Source: DASRAP01 sp964503275
GTDB taxonomy: Bacteria > Gemmatimonadota > Gemmatimonadetes > Gemmatimonadales > Gemmatimonadaceae
Assembly: GCA_964503275.1 (NCBI GenBank)
Contig: CAZCZO010000015.1
Span: 10,279-74,278 of the forward strand
Direction of reading: 5' to 3'
DNA length: 64,000 bases
Shown here: positions 7,386 through 15,524 of the stretch, in pieces
How positions within the stretch are numbered: position 1 is the stretch's first letter
Layout: every line of letters starts with the position of its first letter
The notes under the pieces: generated by a model
What the model saw: the letters and a program-made list of their open reading frames with translations, nothing else
Database searches by the model: none
Told to the model about the DNA's origin: nothing
Translations under genes and position numbers: made by a program

Positions 7386-9593
7386 ATGCTGAGCCTCCTC
7401 CTTGCGGGCGCCCTCGCGGCGCTCCCCGCCCCCGCCGACTCCATCACGCCGGCCGACCTCCTCGCGCTCCGGACCGCCAGCGTCGCCGACCTCTCTGCCG
7501 ACGGTCGTTGGATCGCCATGACGGTGACCGTCCGCCGCGACGGCCTCGGCGTCGAGGCCGCGCGGGACGGCGATCCCACCTACCTGCGCCTCACGCCCGC
7601 ACAGCTCCTCGTGGTGGACGCGACGACGCTGGCCCAGCGAGCGGTCTTCGAGGGCAAGCGCCCGGTGCGGAACGTGACCTGGTCGCCCGACGGCACGCGC
7701 CTGGCCTGGCAGGAGCTGCGCGCCGGGCGCCTCGCACTGGTGGTGTGGGATCGGGCCACGGGGCGCAGCACCACGGCGGTGCTCCCCGCGGGTCACTACG
7801 TGGCTGAGAACTCCGAACTGCGCTGGGACGCGGACGGCAGCGCACTCCGTTTCGCGCTGCGCAGCGAGGCCTGGCAGCGGGCCACGGCCGCGCGCTTCGA
7901 GACGCTGGTGCGTGGCCCCATCACCCACCTGGGCGCGCCCGACGCCGAGCCGTTCCTCCCGTGGGAGGCCCTGCGCCGCGAGGCCAACCGCCGTGCGGTG
8001 GCCGAATGGCACGTCGCCTCGCAGCGGGTGCGGACCCTCATCCCCGAGGGGATGATCAGCAGCTGGGGCGTGTCCCCCGACGGTTCGCGGCTGTGGTGGC
8101 AGGACGACCTCACGACCAAGACCGACTACGCGACCATCATGGGGCGCGAGGAGCGCCTGCTGGCGCGGGTGGGGAGCGACACCGCATCCCGCGTGCTCTT
8201 CCCCTCGCTGCGGCAGCTCTCCGTGCAGTGGGCCGACGACGGCTCGCGCTACTTCTACGCTCGGGACGGCGCGATCTGGATGGGACGTCTCGGCCCGGCG
8301 GCCGACACCGGTCGCCGCCGGCTCGCGGCTCCCGACTCCATCCCCGCAGCGGACACCTCGGCCGCCGCGCGCGACCGGCGCGCGGCGACGCGCTGGTCCT
8401 TGGTGCGCAGTGCCGCCAAGGGCGACGCGGTGATCGCCTCGCGTCGCGACGCGCTGTATCTCATCGACACCAGCGGAACGATGACGCGTATCGCGGCGCT
8501 CCCGGACTCGACCGACACCGGCGCGGCCCGCCCGGCGGTGCTCGCGTGGTCGGCCGATGGGCGCACCGTGTACCTCAGTGCGAATGCCCGCGACCGCTGG
8601 GACCGCGGCGTCCTCCGCTGGGATCGTACGACGTCGACCCTCACGGAGCTCGCCCGCGATACCCTGACGCGGAGCGCCCTGCGGATCGCGGACGACGGCA
8701 GCCGCGTGGTGCTGAACATCGCGGCGCCGAACCGCCCGTCCGAACCCTTCGTCGTGGCGAGCGACTTGTCCGCACCACGCCGCCTGCTCGAGGCCGATCC
8801 CCGGCTCGACGCCCTGCCGCGGGCGAAGACCGAGCTGCTGCGCTACCTCGACGCCGATGGCACGCCGCAGTACGGAGTGCTGTACCGCCCCGCCACTGGG
8901 CGCGCGCCGTACCCGACGGTGTTCATCGTGTATGAGTCGTTCTTCGATGACGGCTGGGACGCGACCGCGAACTTCCTCGCCTCGCGCGGCTACGCCGTGG
9001 TCAAGCCCAGCGTGAGCTTCGAGATCGGCACCCCTGGCGTCGCGTGGCTCAAGGGCGTCACCGCGGCCGCCAACCATGTCATCGGAATGGGCATCGCCGA
9101 CTCCGCGCGGCTCGGCGTGCACGGGGGCAGCTATGGCGGCTACGCGACCAATCTGCTCATCACGCAGACCAAGCGCTTCAAGGCCGCGATCAACATCGCA
9201 GGCAAGGTCGATGTGGTGTCGTTCTACACCGACTCGCCGCGGCTCGGCACGCGGAATACGCACGCCGCCGAGCGCAGTCAGGACCGCTTGGGTGCGACGC
9301 TCTGGGAGGCCCCACAGAAGTACTGGGAACACTCGGCCGTGATGTACGCGGACCGCATCACCACCCCGTTGCTGCTCATGACCGGCGGCGAGGACCACAA
9401 CGTCCCGGCCCAGAACACGCGCGAGATGTACTACGCCCTGCGGCGGCTCGGCAAGACGGTGGAGTGGGTCAACTATGTGAACGGCGGGCACGGGACCCCG
9501 AACACCACCGAGGCGGAGTTCACGCACTTCCACCAGACCATGCTGGGCTGGTACGACCGCTGGCTGAAGCCGGCGGGCCGGATCGTGCCGTGA
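7386..9593 (+). CDS. Exported S9-family prolyl oligopeptidase-like peptidase
   Basis: A 735-residue protein with an N-terminal signal peptide (MLSLLLAGALAALPAPADS), a seven-bladed beta-propeller-like region (about residues 40-480) and a C-terminal alpha/beta-hydrolase domain. The catalytic triad is visible: Ser582 in HGGSYGGYATN, Asp670 in GGEDHNVPAQ and His702 in NGGHGTPN. S9 enzymes cleave small peptides after proline or acyl-amino acids in the periplasm. The reading frame is open further upstream, but the ATG at 7386 gives the signal peptide and has a -10-like hexamer directly before it. A second S9 peptidase lies at 43512-45497. hemB starts 28 bp downstream with its own -10-like element. 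Confidence 0.9.
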   Translation: MLSLLLAGALAALPAPADSITPADLLALRTASVADLSADGRWIAMTVTVRRDGLGVEAARDGDPTYLRLTPAQLLVVDATTLAQRAVFEGKRPVRNVTWSPDGTRLAWQELRAGRLALVVWDRATGRSTTAVLPAGHYVAENSELRWDADGSALRFALRSEAWQRATAARFETLVRGPITHLGAPDAEPFLPWEALRREANRRAVAEWHVASQRVRTLIPEGMISSWGVSPDGSRLWWQDDLTTKTDYATIMGREERLLARVGSDTASRVLFPSLRQLSVQWADDGSRYFYARDGAIWMGRLGPAADTGRRRLAAPDSIPAADTSAAARDRRAATRWSLVRSAAKGDAVIASRRDALYLIDTSGTMTRIAALPDSTDTGAARPAVLAWSADGRTVYLSANARDRWDRGVLRWDRTTSTLTELARDTLTRSALRIADDGSRVVLNIAAPNRPSEPFVVASDLSAPRRLLEADPRLDALPRAKTELLRYLDADGTPQYGVLYRPATGRAPYPTVFIVYESFFDDGWDATANFLASRGYAVVKPSVSFEIGTPGVAWLKGVTAAANHVIGMGIADSARLGVHGGSYGGYATNLLITQTKRFKAAINIAGKVDVVSFYTDSPRLGTRNTHAAERSQDRLGATLWEAPQKYWEHSAVMYADRITTPLLLMTGGEDHNVPAQNTREMYYALRRLGKTVEWVNYVNGGHGTPNTTEAEFTHFHQTMLGWYDRWLKPAGRIVP

Positions 9594-9609
9594 CGGGCGG
9601 TCCGACCCC

Positions 9610-9615
9610 TATATT
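9610..9615 (+). promoter_or_regulatory. -10 element (TATATT) immediately before hemB
   Basis: TATATT, five of six matches to TATAAT, ends exactly 6 nt before the GTG at 9622. This is where a transcript starting at the initiation codon would be expected. There is no Shine-Dalgarno sequence in between and no clear -35. Confidence 0.55.
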
Positions 9616-9621
9616 GTCGGC

Positions 9622-10611
9622 GTGATCCGCGACCTCCCCTCCCGTCCGCGGCGGAACCGCAAGTCGGCCGCCATCCGTGCGTACCACAGCGAGACCTCGC
9701 TGGGCGCGCAGCACTTGGTCTACCCCTTGTTCGTGCACGAGCGCGAGGCCGTCGAGCCGATCGCGTCGATGCCTGGTTGCGCGCGCCTCGGCCCCGAGGC
9801 CCTGCTGGCCGAGGTCGCCGCTGCGCGCGCGGTCGGCGTGAACAGCATCGTGCTGTTCCCGGCGATCGCCGAGTCGCTGAAGACGTCGACGGGGGACGAA
9901 GCGGCCAACCCTGACGGGTTGATCCCGCGATTGCTGCGACAACTGCGCCGTGAGTTCCCCGACCTGGTGCTGATCACGGACGTCGCCCTCGACCCGTACA
10001 ACAGCGATGGGCACGACGGGATCGTGGCGCCCGACGGGCGGATCCTCAACGACGAGACGATCGACGCGCTGTGCCGGCAGGCACTGACGCAGGCCGCGGC
10101 CGGGGCCGACATCGTCGCGCCCAGTGACATGATGGACGGGCGTGTGGGCGCTCTGCGCGAGGCCCTCGACGACGCGGGCCACACCGAGGTGTCGATCCTG
10201 TCGTACACGGCCAAGTACGCCTCGGGGTTCTACGGTCCCTTCCGCGATGCGCTGGATTCCGCGCCGCGCTTCGGCGACAAGAAGACGTATCAGATGGACC
10301 CTGCCAACGCGCGGGAAGCGCTGCGAGAACTGCAGTTGGATGAGGAGGAGGGCGCGGACATCGTGATGGTGAAGCCCGCGGGGCCGTTCCTCGACATCAT
10401 CCGGTTGCTGCGTGACCACACGACGCTGCCCATTGCGGCGTATCAGGTCAGCGGCGAGTATGCGATGCTCAAGGCCGCGAGCGCGAACGGCTGGCTGGAT
10501 GAACGCCGGGTGGTGCTGGAGTCGTTGTTGGGGATCCGACGGGCGGGGGCAGATGTGATCTTCACCTACTATGCGCGCCGTGCCGCAGAGTGGATGGCCG
10601 AGCAGCCGTAG
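9622..10611 (+). CDS. hemB: Delta-aminolevulinic acid dehydratase (porphobilinogen synthase), cysteine-free metal site
   Basis: A 329-residue HemB of normal length that condenses two 5-aminolevulinate molecules to porphobilinogen in tetrapyrrole synthesis. The two Schiff-base lysines are K198 in YTAKYASGFYGPFR and K251 in VMVKPAGPFLDII. In zinc enzymes the metal loop holds three cysteines; here it reads TDVALDPYNSDGHDGI with none, the pattern of Mg2+-dependent or zinc-independent HemBs such as those of Pseudomonas. The start is a GTG only 6 nt after a TATATT box, so the mRNA may be leaderless. The upstream neighbour is an S9 peptidase and the downstream one a methyltransferase; no other haem genes are near. 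Haem demand fits the cbb3 oxidase and haemoglobin elsewhere in the window. Confidence 0.95.
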   Translation: MIRDLPSRPRRNRKSAAIRAYHSETSLGAQHLVYPLFVHEREAVEPIASMPGCARLGPEALLAEVAAARAVGVNSIVLFPAIAESLKTSTGDEAANPDGLIPRLLRQLRREFPDLVLITDVALDPYNSDGHDGIVAPDGRILNDETIDALCRQALTQAAAGADIVAPSDMMDGRVGALREALDDAGHTEVSILSYTAKYASGFYGPFRDALDSAPRFGDKKTYQMDPANAREALRELQLDEEEGADIVMVKPAGPFLDIIRLLRDHTTLPIAAYQVSGEYAMLKAASANGWLDERRVVLESLLGIRRAGADVIFTYYARRAAEWMAEQP

Positions 10612-10656
10612 CGGCCTCGTCCACGCGCCGACCGCAGTGCGCGAACCGAGGTGCCC

Positions 10657-11286
10657 ATGGATACGCGGGATCATTGGGATGCGGTGTACCAAGCGAAGGG
10701 TCCGGAGCAGCACAGCTGGTTCCACGCCGAAGCGCGCCTGTCGCGGCGGCTGATCGAACGGGTGGCCCCGTCCCGCGACACACGGATCATCGACATCGGC
10801 GCGGGTGCCTCGCAGCTGGTGGACAGTCTGTTGGACGTGGGGTATCACGCGATCACGGTGCTGGACATCGCGCCGGCGGCCCTGGAGATCGCGCAGCGGC
10901 GACTCGGGTCGATCGCCAGCACGGTCTCGTGGCGGGTCGGCGATGTCTGCTCCGCGGGATTGCCGCCGCGCTCCTTCGACGTGTGGCACGACCGTGCCGT
11001 GTTCCACTTCCTCACGGACCCCGCCGACCGCGCGGCCTACGTGCGCGAGTTGCAAGGGGCGCTGTGCCCAGGCGGGCACGTGATCCTGGCGACCTTCGCC
11101 GACAGTGGACCCCTCAAGTGCAGCGGGCTTCCTGTGGCCCGATACTCCGCCGAGGAGCTGCACGCGGAGCTGGGGCCCAGCTTCCACTTAGTGGAGAGCC
11201 ACCGGGAGATCCACCACACGCCAGCGCGCGCGCAGCAGTACTTCACGTATGTGGCGTGTGAGTATGTGGGGGGGCGTGGGACCTAG
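10657..11286 (+). CDS. Class I SAM-dependent methyltransferase
   Basis: A 209-residue protein with a class I Rossmann methyltransferase fold. Motif I is RIIDIGAGASQLVDSLL (about residues 45-60), the acidic strand-2 end is ITVLDIAP, and motif IV-like DVWHDRAVFHFL precedes CPGGHVILATFA. The substrate is unknown; the DHWDAVYQAKGPEQHSWF opening is common in bacterial proteins annotated as generic class I or thiopurine-type methyltransferases. An upstream in-frame GTG at 10651 exists, but GAGG at 10647-10650 is well placed for the ATG at 10657, so I prefer that start. It follows hemB by 45 bp and may be co-transcribed; nothing ties it to haem synthesis. Confidence 0.82.
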   Translation: MDTRDHWDAVYQAKGPEQHSWFHAEARLSRRLIERVAPSRDTRIIDIGAGASQLVDSLLDVGYHAITVLDIAPAALEIAQRRLGSIASTVSWRVGDVCSAGLPPRSFDVWHDRAVFHFLTDPADRAAYVRELQGALCPGGHVILATFADSGPLKCSGLPVARYSAEELHAELGPSFHLVESHREIHHTPARAQQYFTYVACEYVGGRGT

Positions 11287-11322
11287 GCACCTTCGCGTGA
11301 ACCCGGCGAGCCCGCCCCGCCG

Positions 11323-11328
11323 TATGTT
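11323..11328 (+). promoter_or_regulatory. -10-like element (TATGTT) immediately before the Ser/Thr kinase
   Basis: TATGTT ends 6 nt before the GTG at 11335, the same geometry as hemB. No Shine-Dalgarno motif fits between them. This predicts a transcript beginning at the start codon. Confidence 0.5.
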
Positions 11329-11334
11329 CCATAC

Positions 11335-13185
11335 GTGAGCAAGCCGACCCCGCCCCTGCCACCGACCCTGCACCAGCAGTACGACCCCATCCGCCTCCTC
11401 GGGGCCGGCGGCATGGGCACCGTCTGGCTGGTGCGCGACCGCATCCTCGACCGCTTGGTCGCCCTCAAGGTCCTGCGCGACGACCTGACCGCCGAGTCCG
11501 ACCGCGAGCGCTTCCTGCGCGAAGCCCGGACGGCGGCCCGACTCGTGCACCCGCATATCGTCCCCATCTTTCGGGCCGGAGAGGCCGATGGGGCCACCTG
11601 GTTCACGATGGCCTTCGTGGACGGTGAGTCGATGGGCGACCGCCTGCGCGACCGCGGCCCGCTGCCGGCGATCGATGTGGCACGATCGTTACGTGAGGCG
11701 GCGTCGGCCCTCGCCTACGCGCACGCGCGCGGCGTGATCCACCGCGACGTGAAGCCGGACAACCTGCTCCTGGACCGCGAGTCCGGCCGCACGCTGGTCA
11801 CCGACTTCGGCATCGCCCGCGACGTCAGTTCGGCGGCCTCGGCGCTGACCACCGACGGGAACGTGCTCGGCACCGTCGCCTTCATGAGCCCCGAACAGGC
11901 CTCCGGCGACCCGCTCGATGGGCGCAGCGACGTCTATGCGCTGGGCGTCGTGGGCTTCCTGGTGCTGTCGGGCAAGCTGCCCTTCGACGGCACGCCGCAG
12001 GCGATCCTCGTCTCGCACGTGACCAAGGCGCCGCCGCCGCTGCAGTCCGTGTTGCCGAGCGTGCACCCGCTCCTGGCGCGGGTGATCGACCGCTGCCTGC
12101 TCAAGGCACCCGCTGAGCGCTACGAGAGCGCCGAAGGCCTCGCCGCCGCGATCGACGACGCGATCGACGCCATGCGCGAGACCCCGTCGCCGCGCCAGTC
12201 GTCGGGCCGCGCCACAGCACTGTCCGAGGCCGACGCGATGATCATCTGGCAGCGCGCGGCCCAGTTGCAGGCCGAGGCCGCCCACCGGATGGAGCGCACG
12301 ATGTCGATCCGCCGGGCCAGCTCGACCGATGGGGCCGCCGGTGCGTCGGACGGCAGCTTTGACACGGCCGACGTCGAGGCCGCTGCGGTCGAGGCCGGAA
12401 TCTCGCGGCAGTATGTGGCCCTGGCGATCGCCGAGCGCGCCAGCGAGAATGCGCCCGCGCCACTGGTGGTGGGCGACGCCGAGGACCGCCGCGTGACCTC
12501 GTTGCTCGGCGTCACCGTCCGCGGGATCAGCGTCGCGCGCCTGATCCCGGCCGCGCCGCGCGACGTCTTGTCGTCACTGCGACGCATCGCCACGGCGCAG
12601 CCCTACTGGTTGGAGCTCGACGAGATCGTCGGCGGCCACCCGCTCGACGGGGGCATCCTGCGCTTCCGCGTCCCGACCTACACCCAGCTCATCGCCAAGC
12701 TCGGGGGCTCGGGCGTGATCCCGCCACTCGGCCACCGCTGCAACGAGATCGACCTGCGGCTGCTCAACATCTCCCTCGCCACGCGGGGGACCGTGGAGGC
12801 ACCGGCGACCGAGCTCGTCGTCAGCGGCGACCTGCGTGACGGGCTGCGCAAGAACGTGACGGTCAGTCAGCTGGTGCAGATGGGGGGCGGGACGGTCGGC
12901 GCCACGGTCGGTGCCGGCCTCGGGGTGATGACCGGCTTGTCGGCCCTCGCCGCGTTGCCCGCCGTGGTCGCCGCCGGCGCGGGCGTGCTGGTGTCGCGCT
13001 GGGGCTACCGCGCCGCGTTCCGCACCGGCGTGCGCAAGACGCAGCAGGAACTCGACGGCCTGCTCCGCGCCGTGCAACGGGCCGTGACCGAGGACGCGAT
13101 CTTCGGCGGGCCGCCGACCAGCGCCTCGACCGGTCCCATCCGCCGCGGAGACGACCCGACGGCGGCGCTGCTGCTCATGCAGTAG
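11335..13185 (+). CDS. Ser/Thr protein kinase with an uncharacterised membrane-associated C-terminal region
   Basis: A 616-residue Hanks-type kinase. The kinase domain spans about residues 16-285: glycine loop GAGGMGTVWLV, ATP-binding Lys45 (VALKVL), catalytic loop HRDVKPDN with Asp138, DFGIA with Asp157, and SPEQ for SPE. It should be an active kinase. A linker follows, with a short helical segment resembling a SHOCT-like region (DTADVEAAAVEAGISRQYVALAI). The C-terminal third ends in a Gly/Ala-rich hydrophobic stretch (about residues 515-560), long enough for one or two membrane passes. That C-terminal region matches no sensor domain I know (no PASTA, no TPR). The last 11 bases overlap the convergent bestrophin gene. 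The GTG start sits 6 nt after a TATGTT box. Confidence 0.9.
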   Translation: MSKPTPPLPPTLHQQYDPIRLLGAGGMGTVWLVRDRILDRLVALKVLRDDLTAESDRERFLREARTAARLVHPHIVPIFRAGEADGATWFTMAFVDGESMGDRLRDRGPLPAIDVARSLREAASALAYAHARGVIHRDVKPDNLLLDRESGRTLVTDFGIARDVSSAASALTTDGNVLGTVAFMSPEQASGDPLDGRSDVYALGVVGFLVLSGKLPFDGTPQAILVSHVTKAPPPLQSVLPSVHPLLARVIDRCLLKAPAERYESAEGLAAAIDDAIDAMRETPSPRQSSGRATALSEADAMIIWQRAAQLQAEAAHRMERTMSIRRASSTDGAAGASDGSFDTADVEAAAVEAGISRQYVALAIAERASENAPAPLVVGDAEDRRVTSLLGVTVRGISVARLIPAAPRDVLSSLRRIATAQPYWLELDEIVGGHPLDGGILRFRVPTYTQLIAKLGGSGVIPPLGHRCNEIDLRLLNISLATRGTVEAPATELVVSGDLRDGLRKNVTVSQLVQMGGGTVGATVGAGLGVMTGLSALAALPAVVAAGAGVLVSRWGYRAAFRTGVRKTQQELDGLLRAVQRAVTEDAIFGGPPTSASTGPIRRGDDPTAALLLMQ

Positions 13186-14023
13186 GCGCGGCCGTCGAGA
13201 GCGGGCGGAGCAGCGTGCGCACATCGGTGCCGATCCGCACGGCGATCGCGTCCAACGGGAGGTCGTTGGCGTCGGTCCCGAAGGGCTCTTCGATCTCGGT
13301 CGCCAACAGCTCGAGACCCATCGTCGCGAAGAACGTGAACATGCTGGCGATCACCGTGCCGTAGCCGAACTCCTCGACGAGCCCGAACGGCATGACGAAG
13401 GCGTAGAGCAGCACGAACTGCTTCACGTAGGAGCTGTATGACTGCGGGATCGGTGTGCGATGGATGCGCTCGCAGCCGCCGGTGACGTCGTTGAAGGCCT
13501 GCACCAGCGGCATCAACGTCAGCCGGGCGTCGGCGGGCAGGACCCCGGCGGCGACGTCGCGATGCAGCGCATGCGACAGCTGGCGCAGGAGTTCGTTCGG
13601 CACGTGGTCGTCGCCGACCCTGTCCAGCGACCGCAGATGATGCGCGAGCGCCGCCGGGTATCGCGCAAGCACGGCGGCATACTCGGCACGCTCCGGAGCG
13701 CCGGCCGGGAGCGCCGCATCCAGGTAGTGCGCCACCCCGCGCGACACGTTCACCAACTGCCCCCAGAGCCGACGCCCCTCCCACCACCGATCGTACGCCG
13801 TATTGGTGCGGAAGACCAGCAACAGGCCGAGGATGATCCCGAGGATCGACAGGAAGCTCGGGCCCAGCGGTACCGCGACCTTGAAGTAATCCGTTTCGAC
13901 CCACACGACCAGCGCGGCCCAGGCGCCGGCCCCGAGGACATCGAAGAACAGCGTCCGGAACACGCGGCTCTTGGGGATGTCGAGCAGGATCCGCGCCCAG
14001 TTCTTCGGGTCGTAATTGATCAT
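13175..14023 (-). CDS. Bestrophin-like (RFP-TM / YneE family) chloride channel
   Basis: A 282-residue membrane protein of the bestrophin/UPF0187 family. The diagnostic segment is RTNTAYDRWWEGRRLWGQLV (about residues 72-91), preceded by two hydrophobic helices (FFDVLGAGAWAALVVWV and FLSILGIILGLLLVF) and followed later by a helix pair around FVLLYAFVMPFGLVEEFGYG. Bacterial homologues form pentameric anion- or cation-permeable channels in the inner membrane. The C-terminus overlaps the convergent Ser/Thr kinase by 11 bp. The ATG faces a divergent amidohydrolase, and a TAAGTT hexamer lies exactly 6 nt upstream on the minus strand, so the message is probably leaderless. No regulator is adjacent. 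Confidence 0.9.
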   Translation of the reverse strand: MINYDPKNWARILLDIPKSRVFRTLFFDVLGAGAWAALVVWVETDYFKVAVPLGPSFLSILGIILGLLLVFRTNTAYDRWWEGRRLWGQLVNVSRGVAHYLDAALPAGAPERAEYAAVLARYPAALAHHLRSLDRVGDDHVPNELLRQLSHALHRDVAAGVLPADARLTLMPLVQAFNDVTGGCERIHRTPIPQSYSSYVKQFVLLYAFVMPFGLVEEFGYGTVIASMFTFFATMGLELLATEIEEPFGTDANDLPLDAIAVRIGTDVRTLLRPLSTAAPTA

Positions 14024-14027
14024 CCGT

Positions 14028-14035
14028 TAAACTTA
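14028..14035. promoter_or_regulatory. Overlapping divergent -10 elements (bestrophin and amidohydrolase)
   Basis: On the plus strand TAAACT occupies 14028-14033 and would start transcription near 14040, ahead of GGAG at 14053 and the ATG at 14062. On the minus strand TAAGTT occupies 14035-14030 and ends 6 nt before the bestrophin ATG. The two hexamers share four base pairs, so both promoters could not be occupied at once. Confidence 0.5.
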
Positions 14036-14061
14036 TGGGGTCTCGCACCCGCGGAGTCCCG

Positions 14062-15267
14062 ATGTTCGTTCGACGCGTTACGCTCGCCGTCGCCGCTGTG
14101 ATCCTCGTCGCCGCTCCCGTGCGCGCCCAGGGCGGGCGCGGCGGCGCGAGCACCCAGATCCCACCGGGCGCCAGCTGCCCCGCCGGCATGACCGAGGTCC
14201 GCCCGCTCAACTGCCAGGCCCCGACGATGCCCCCGCCGAGCATCGTCGATTACCGACCGCGCTCCACCTTGGTCGTGCCCGAGCATCCGGTTCCGCGCGC
14301 GAAGTTCCCGGCCATCGACTACCACGGGCATCCCACCGGCCAGCTCAACTCGGCCGAGGGGCTGGACCAGCTTCGCGCCGCGCTGGATTCGATCGGCGTC
14401 CGCGTGATGGTCGTGGCCAACAACACCCGCGGACCGCTGCTGGCCGAGTACATGACGCGCATCCGCGCGCACCCCACCATGCGCGACCGCGTGCGCGTGC
14501 TGACGGGGATCGACCTCAGCGGCGTGGGACCCGGCTGGGCCGAGCGTGCCGTGGCACAGCTCGAAGCCGATGCAGCCGCCGGCGCCGTCGGGATCGGCGA
14601 GATCGGGAAGCAGTTCGGCCTCTCGACGCGCAAGGCCGACGGCTCGCGGCTGCGCATCGACGACCCCGACCTCGACCCCATCTGGGCGGCGGCGGCGCGG
14701 CTGCGACTCCCGGTGTTCATCCACACGGCCGACCCGCAGGAGTTCTGGCAGCCCATCGATTTCAACAACGAGCGCTGGCTGGAGCTCGCGCTGTTCCCCA
14801 ATCGCCGCTACTCACCCGAGACCTCGCCGTCGTTCGAGCAGTTGATGACCGAACGCGACAACCTCATCCGCCGGCACCCGCGCACGACCTTCGTCATCGC
14901 GCACCTCGGCTGGCATGCGAACGACCTCGCGCGGCTCGGCAAGCTCTTCGACGAGATGCCGAACCTGCACGCCGAGCTGGGCGCGGTGCTCTACGACATC
15001 GGGCGGCAGCCGCGCACGGCCCGTGACTTCTTCATCAAGTATCAGGACCGCATCCTGTTCGGGAAGGACTCCTTCCAGCCACAGGAGTATCCGTACTTCT
15101 GGCGCGTGCTCGAGACGGCCGACGACTACTTCGATTACTACCGCAACTACCACGCCTACTGGAAGCTCTACGGCATCGCGCTGCCGGACGAGGTGTTGAA
15201 GAAGGTGTACTTCGGCAACGCGCTGCGGATCACGCCGGGGATCCCGCAGCAGGGCTGGCCGCGGTGA
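14062..15267 (+). CDS. Exported amidohydrolase-family (TIM-barrel) hydrolase
   Basis: A 401-residue protein with a signal peptide MFVRRVTLAVAAVILVAAPVRAQ. I chose the ATG at 14062 because it begins the signal peptide and is preceded by GGAG at 14053-14056; the in-frame ATG at 14035 would add nine residues. The mature protein looks like amidohydrolase family 2. It has AIDYHGHP (metal His-x-His), PVFIHTADP (a later His), TFVIAHLGWHANDL and RILFGKDSFQ (the terminal Asp). The substrate is unknown; relatives include decarboxylases and lactonases. A Gly/Cys/Pro-rich stretch (about residues 24-60) separates the signal from the barrel. A 75-residue membrane protein follows by 13 bp, probably in the same transcript. 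Confidence 0.82.
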   Translation: MFVRRVTLAVAAVILVAAPVRAQGGRGGASTQIPPGASCPAGMTEVRPLNCQAPTMPPPSIVDYRPRSTLVVPEHPVPRAKFPAIDYHGHPTGQLNSAEGLDQLRAALDSIGVRVMVVANNTRGPLLAEYMTRIRAHPTMRDRVRVLTGIDLSGVGPGWAERAVAQLEADAAAGAVGIGEIGKQFGLSTRKADGSRLRIDDPDLDPIWAAAARLRLPVFIHTADPQEFWQPIDFNNERWLELALFPNRRYSPETSPSFEQLMTERDNLIRRHPRTTFVIAHLGWHANDLARLGKLFDEMPNLHAELGAVLYDIGRQPRTARDFFIKYQDRILFGKDSFQPQEYPYFWRVLETADDYFDYYRNYHAYWKLYGIALPDEVLKKVYFGNALRITPGIPQQGWPR

Positions 15268-15280
15268 GCCCGCTCGCCTA

Positions 15281-15508
15281 GTGCCGCGGGCCTATCGCGC
15301 GGCCCTGCTGCTGCTCGCGTTGCTCGTGCTGGGCAGCGGGGTCCTGGGCGTGGTATCGGCGTTGTTCCTCGAGGGCTGGCCGCTGCTGCGTGGCGTCGCG
15401 AACGGACTGGTCGCGATCGGCCTCGGCGGCTGGCTGACCTGGGTGGTGCTGACGGAACGCTGGCCCCGCTGGATGGCGTCGCTGCTCGGGGAGGACGACG
15501 CGGTGTGA
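15281..15508 (+). CDS. Small two-helix membrane protein of unknown function
   Basis: 75 residues from a GTG start 13 bp after the amidohydrolase stop. Two hydrophobic stretches (about residues 7-28, ALLLLALLVLGSGVLGVVSA, and 38-57, GVANGLVAIGLGGWLTWVVL) are separated by a short loop, and the C-terminus is acidic (GEDDAV). Positive residues before helix 1 put both ends inside or near the cytoplasm. I do not recognise a family. Tight spacing suggests co-expression with the exported amidohydrolase. It ends 16 bp from the convergent HEAT-cyclophilin gene. The low-complexity Leu/Gly composition leaves some doubt that it is expressed. Confidence 0.55.
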   Translation: MPRAYRAALLLLALLVLGSGVLGVVSALFLEGWPLLRGVANGLVAIGLGGWLTWVVLTERWPRWMASLLGEDDAV

Positions 15509-15524
15509 CGCGCGCCGCCACCCA

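Noticed and set aside
7338..9533. A 731-codon minus-strand open frame across the S9 peptidase
   Set aside because: It mirrors the coding frame of a gene with a full catalytic triad and has no recognisable domain.
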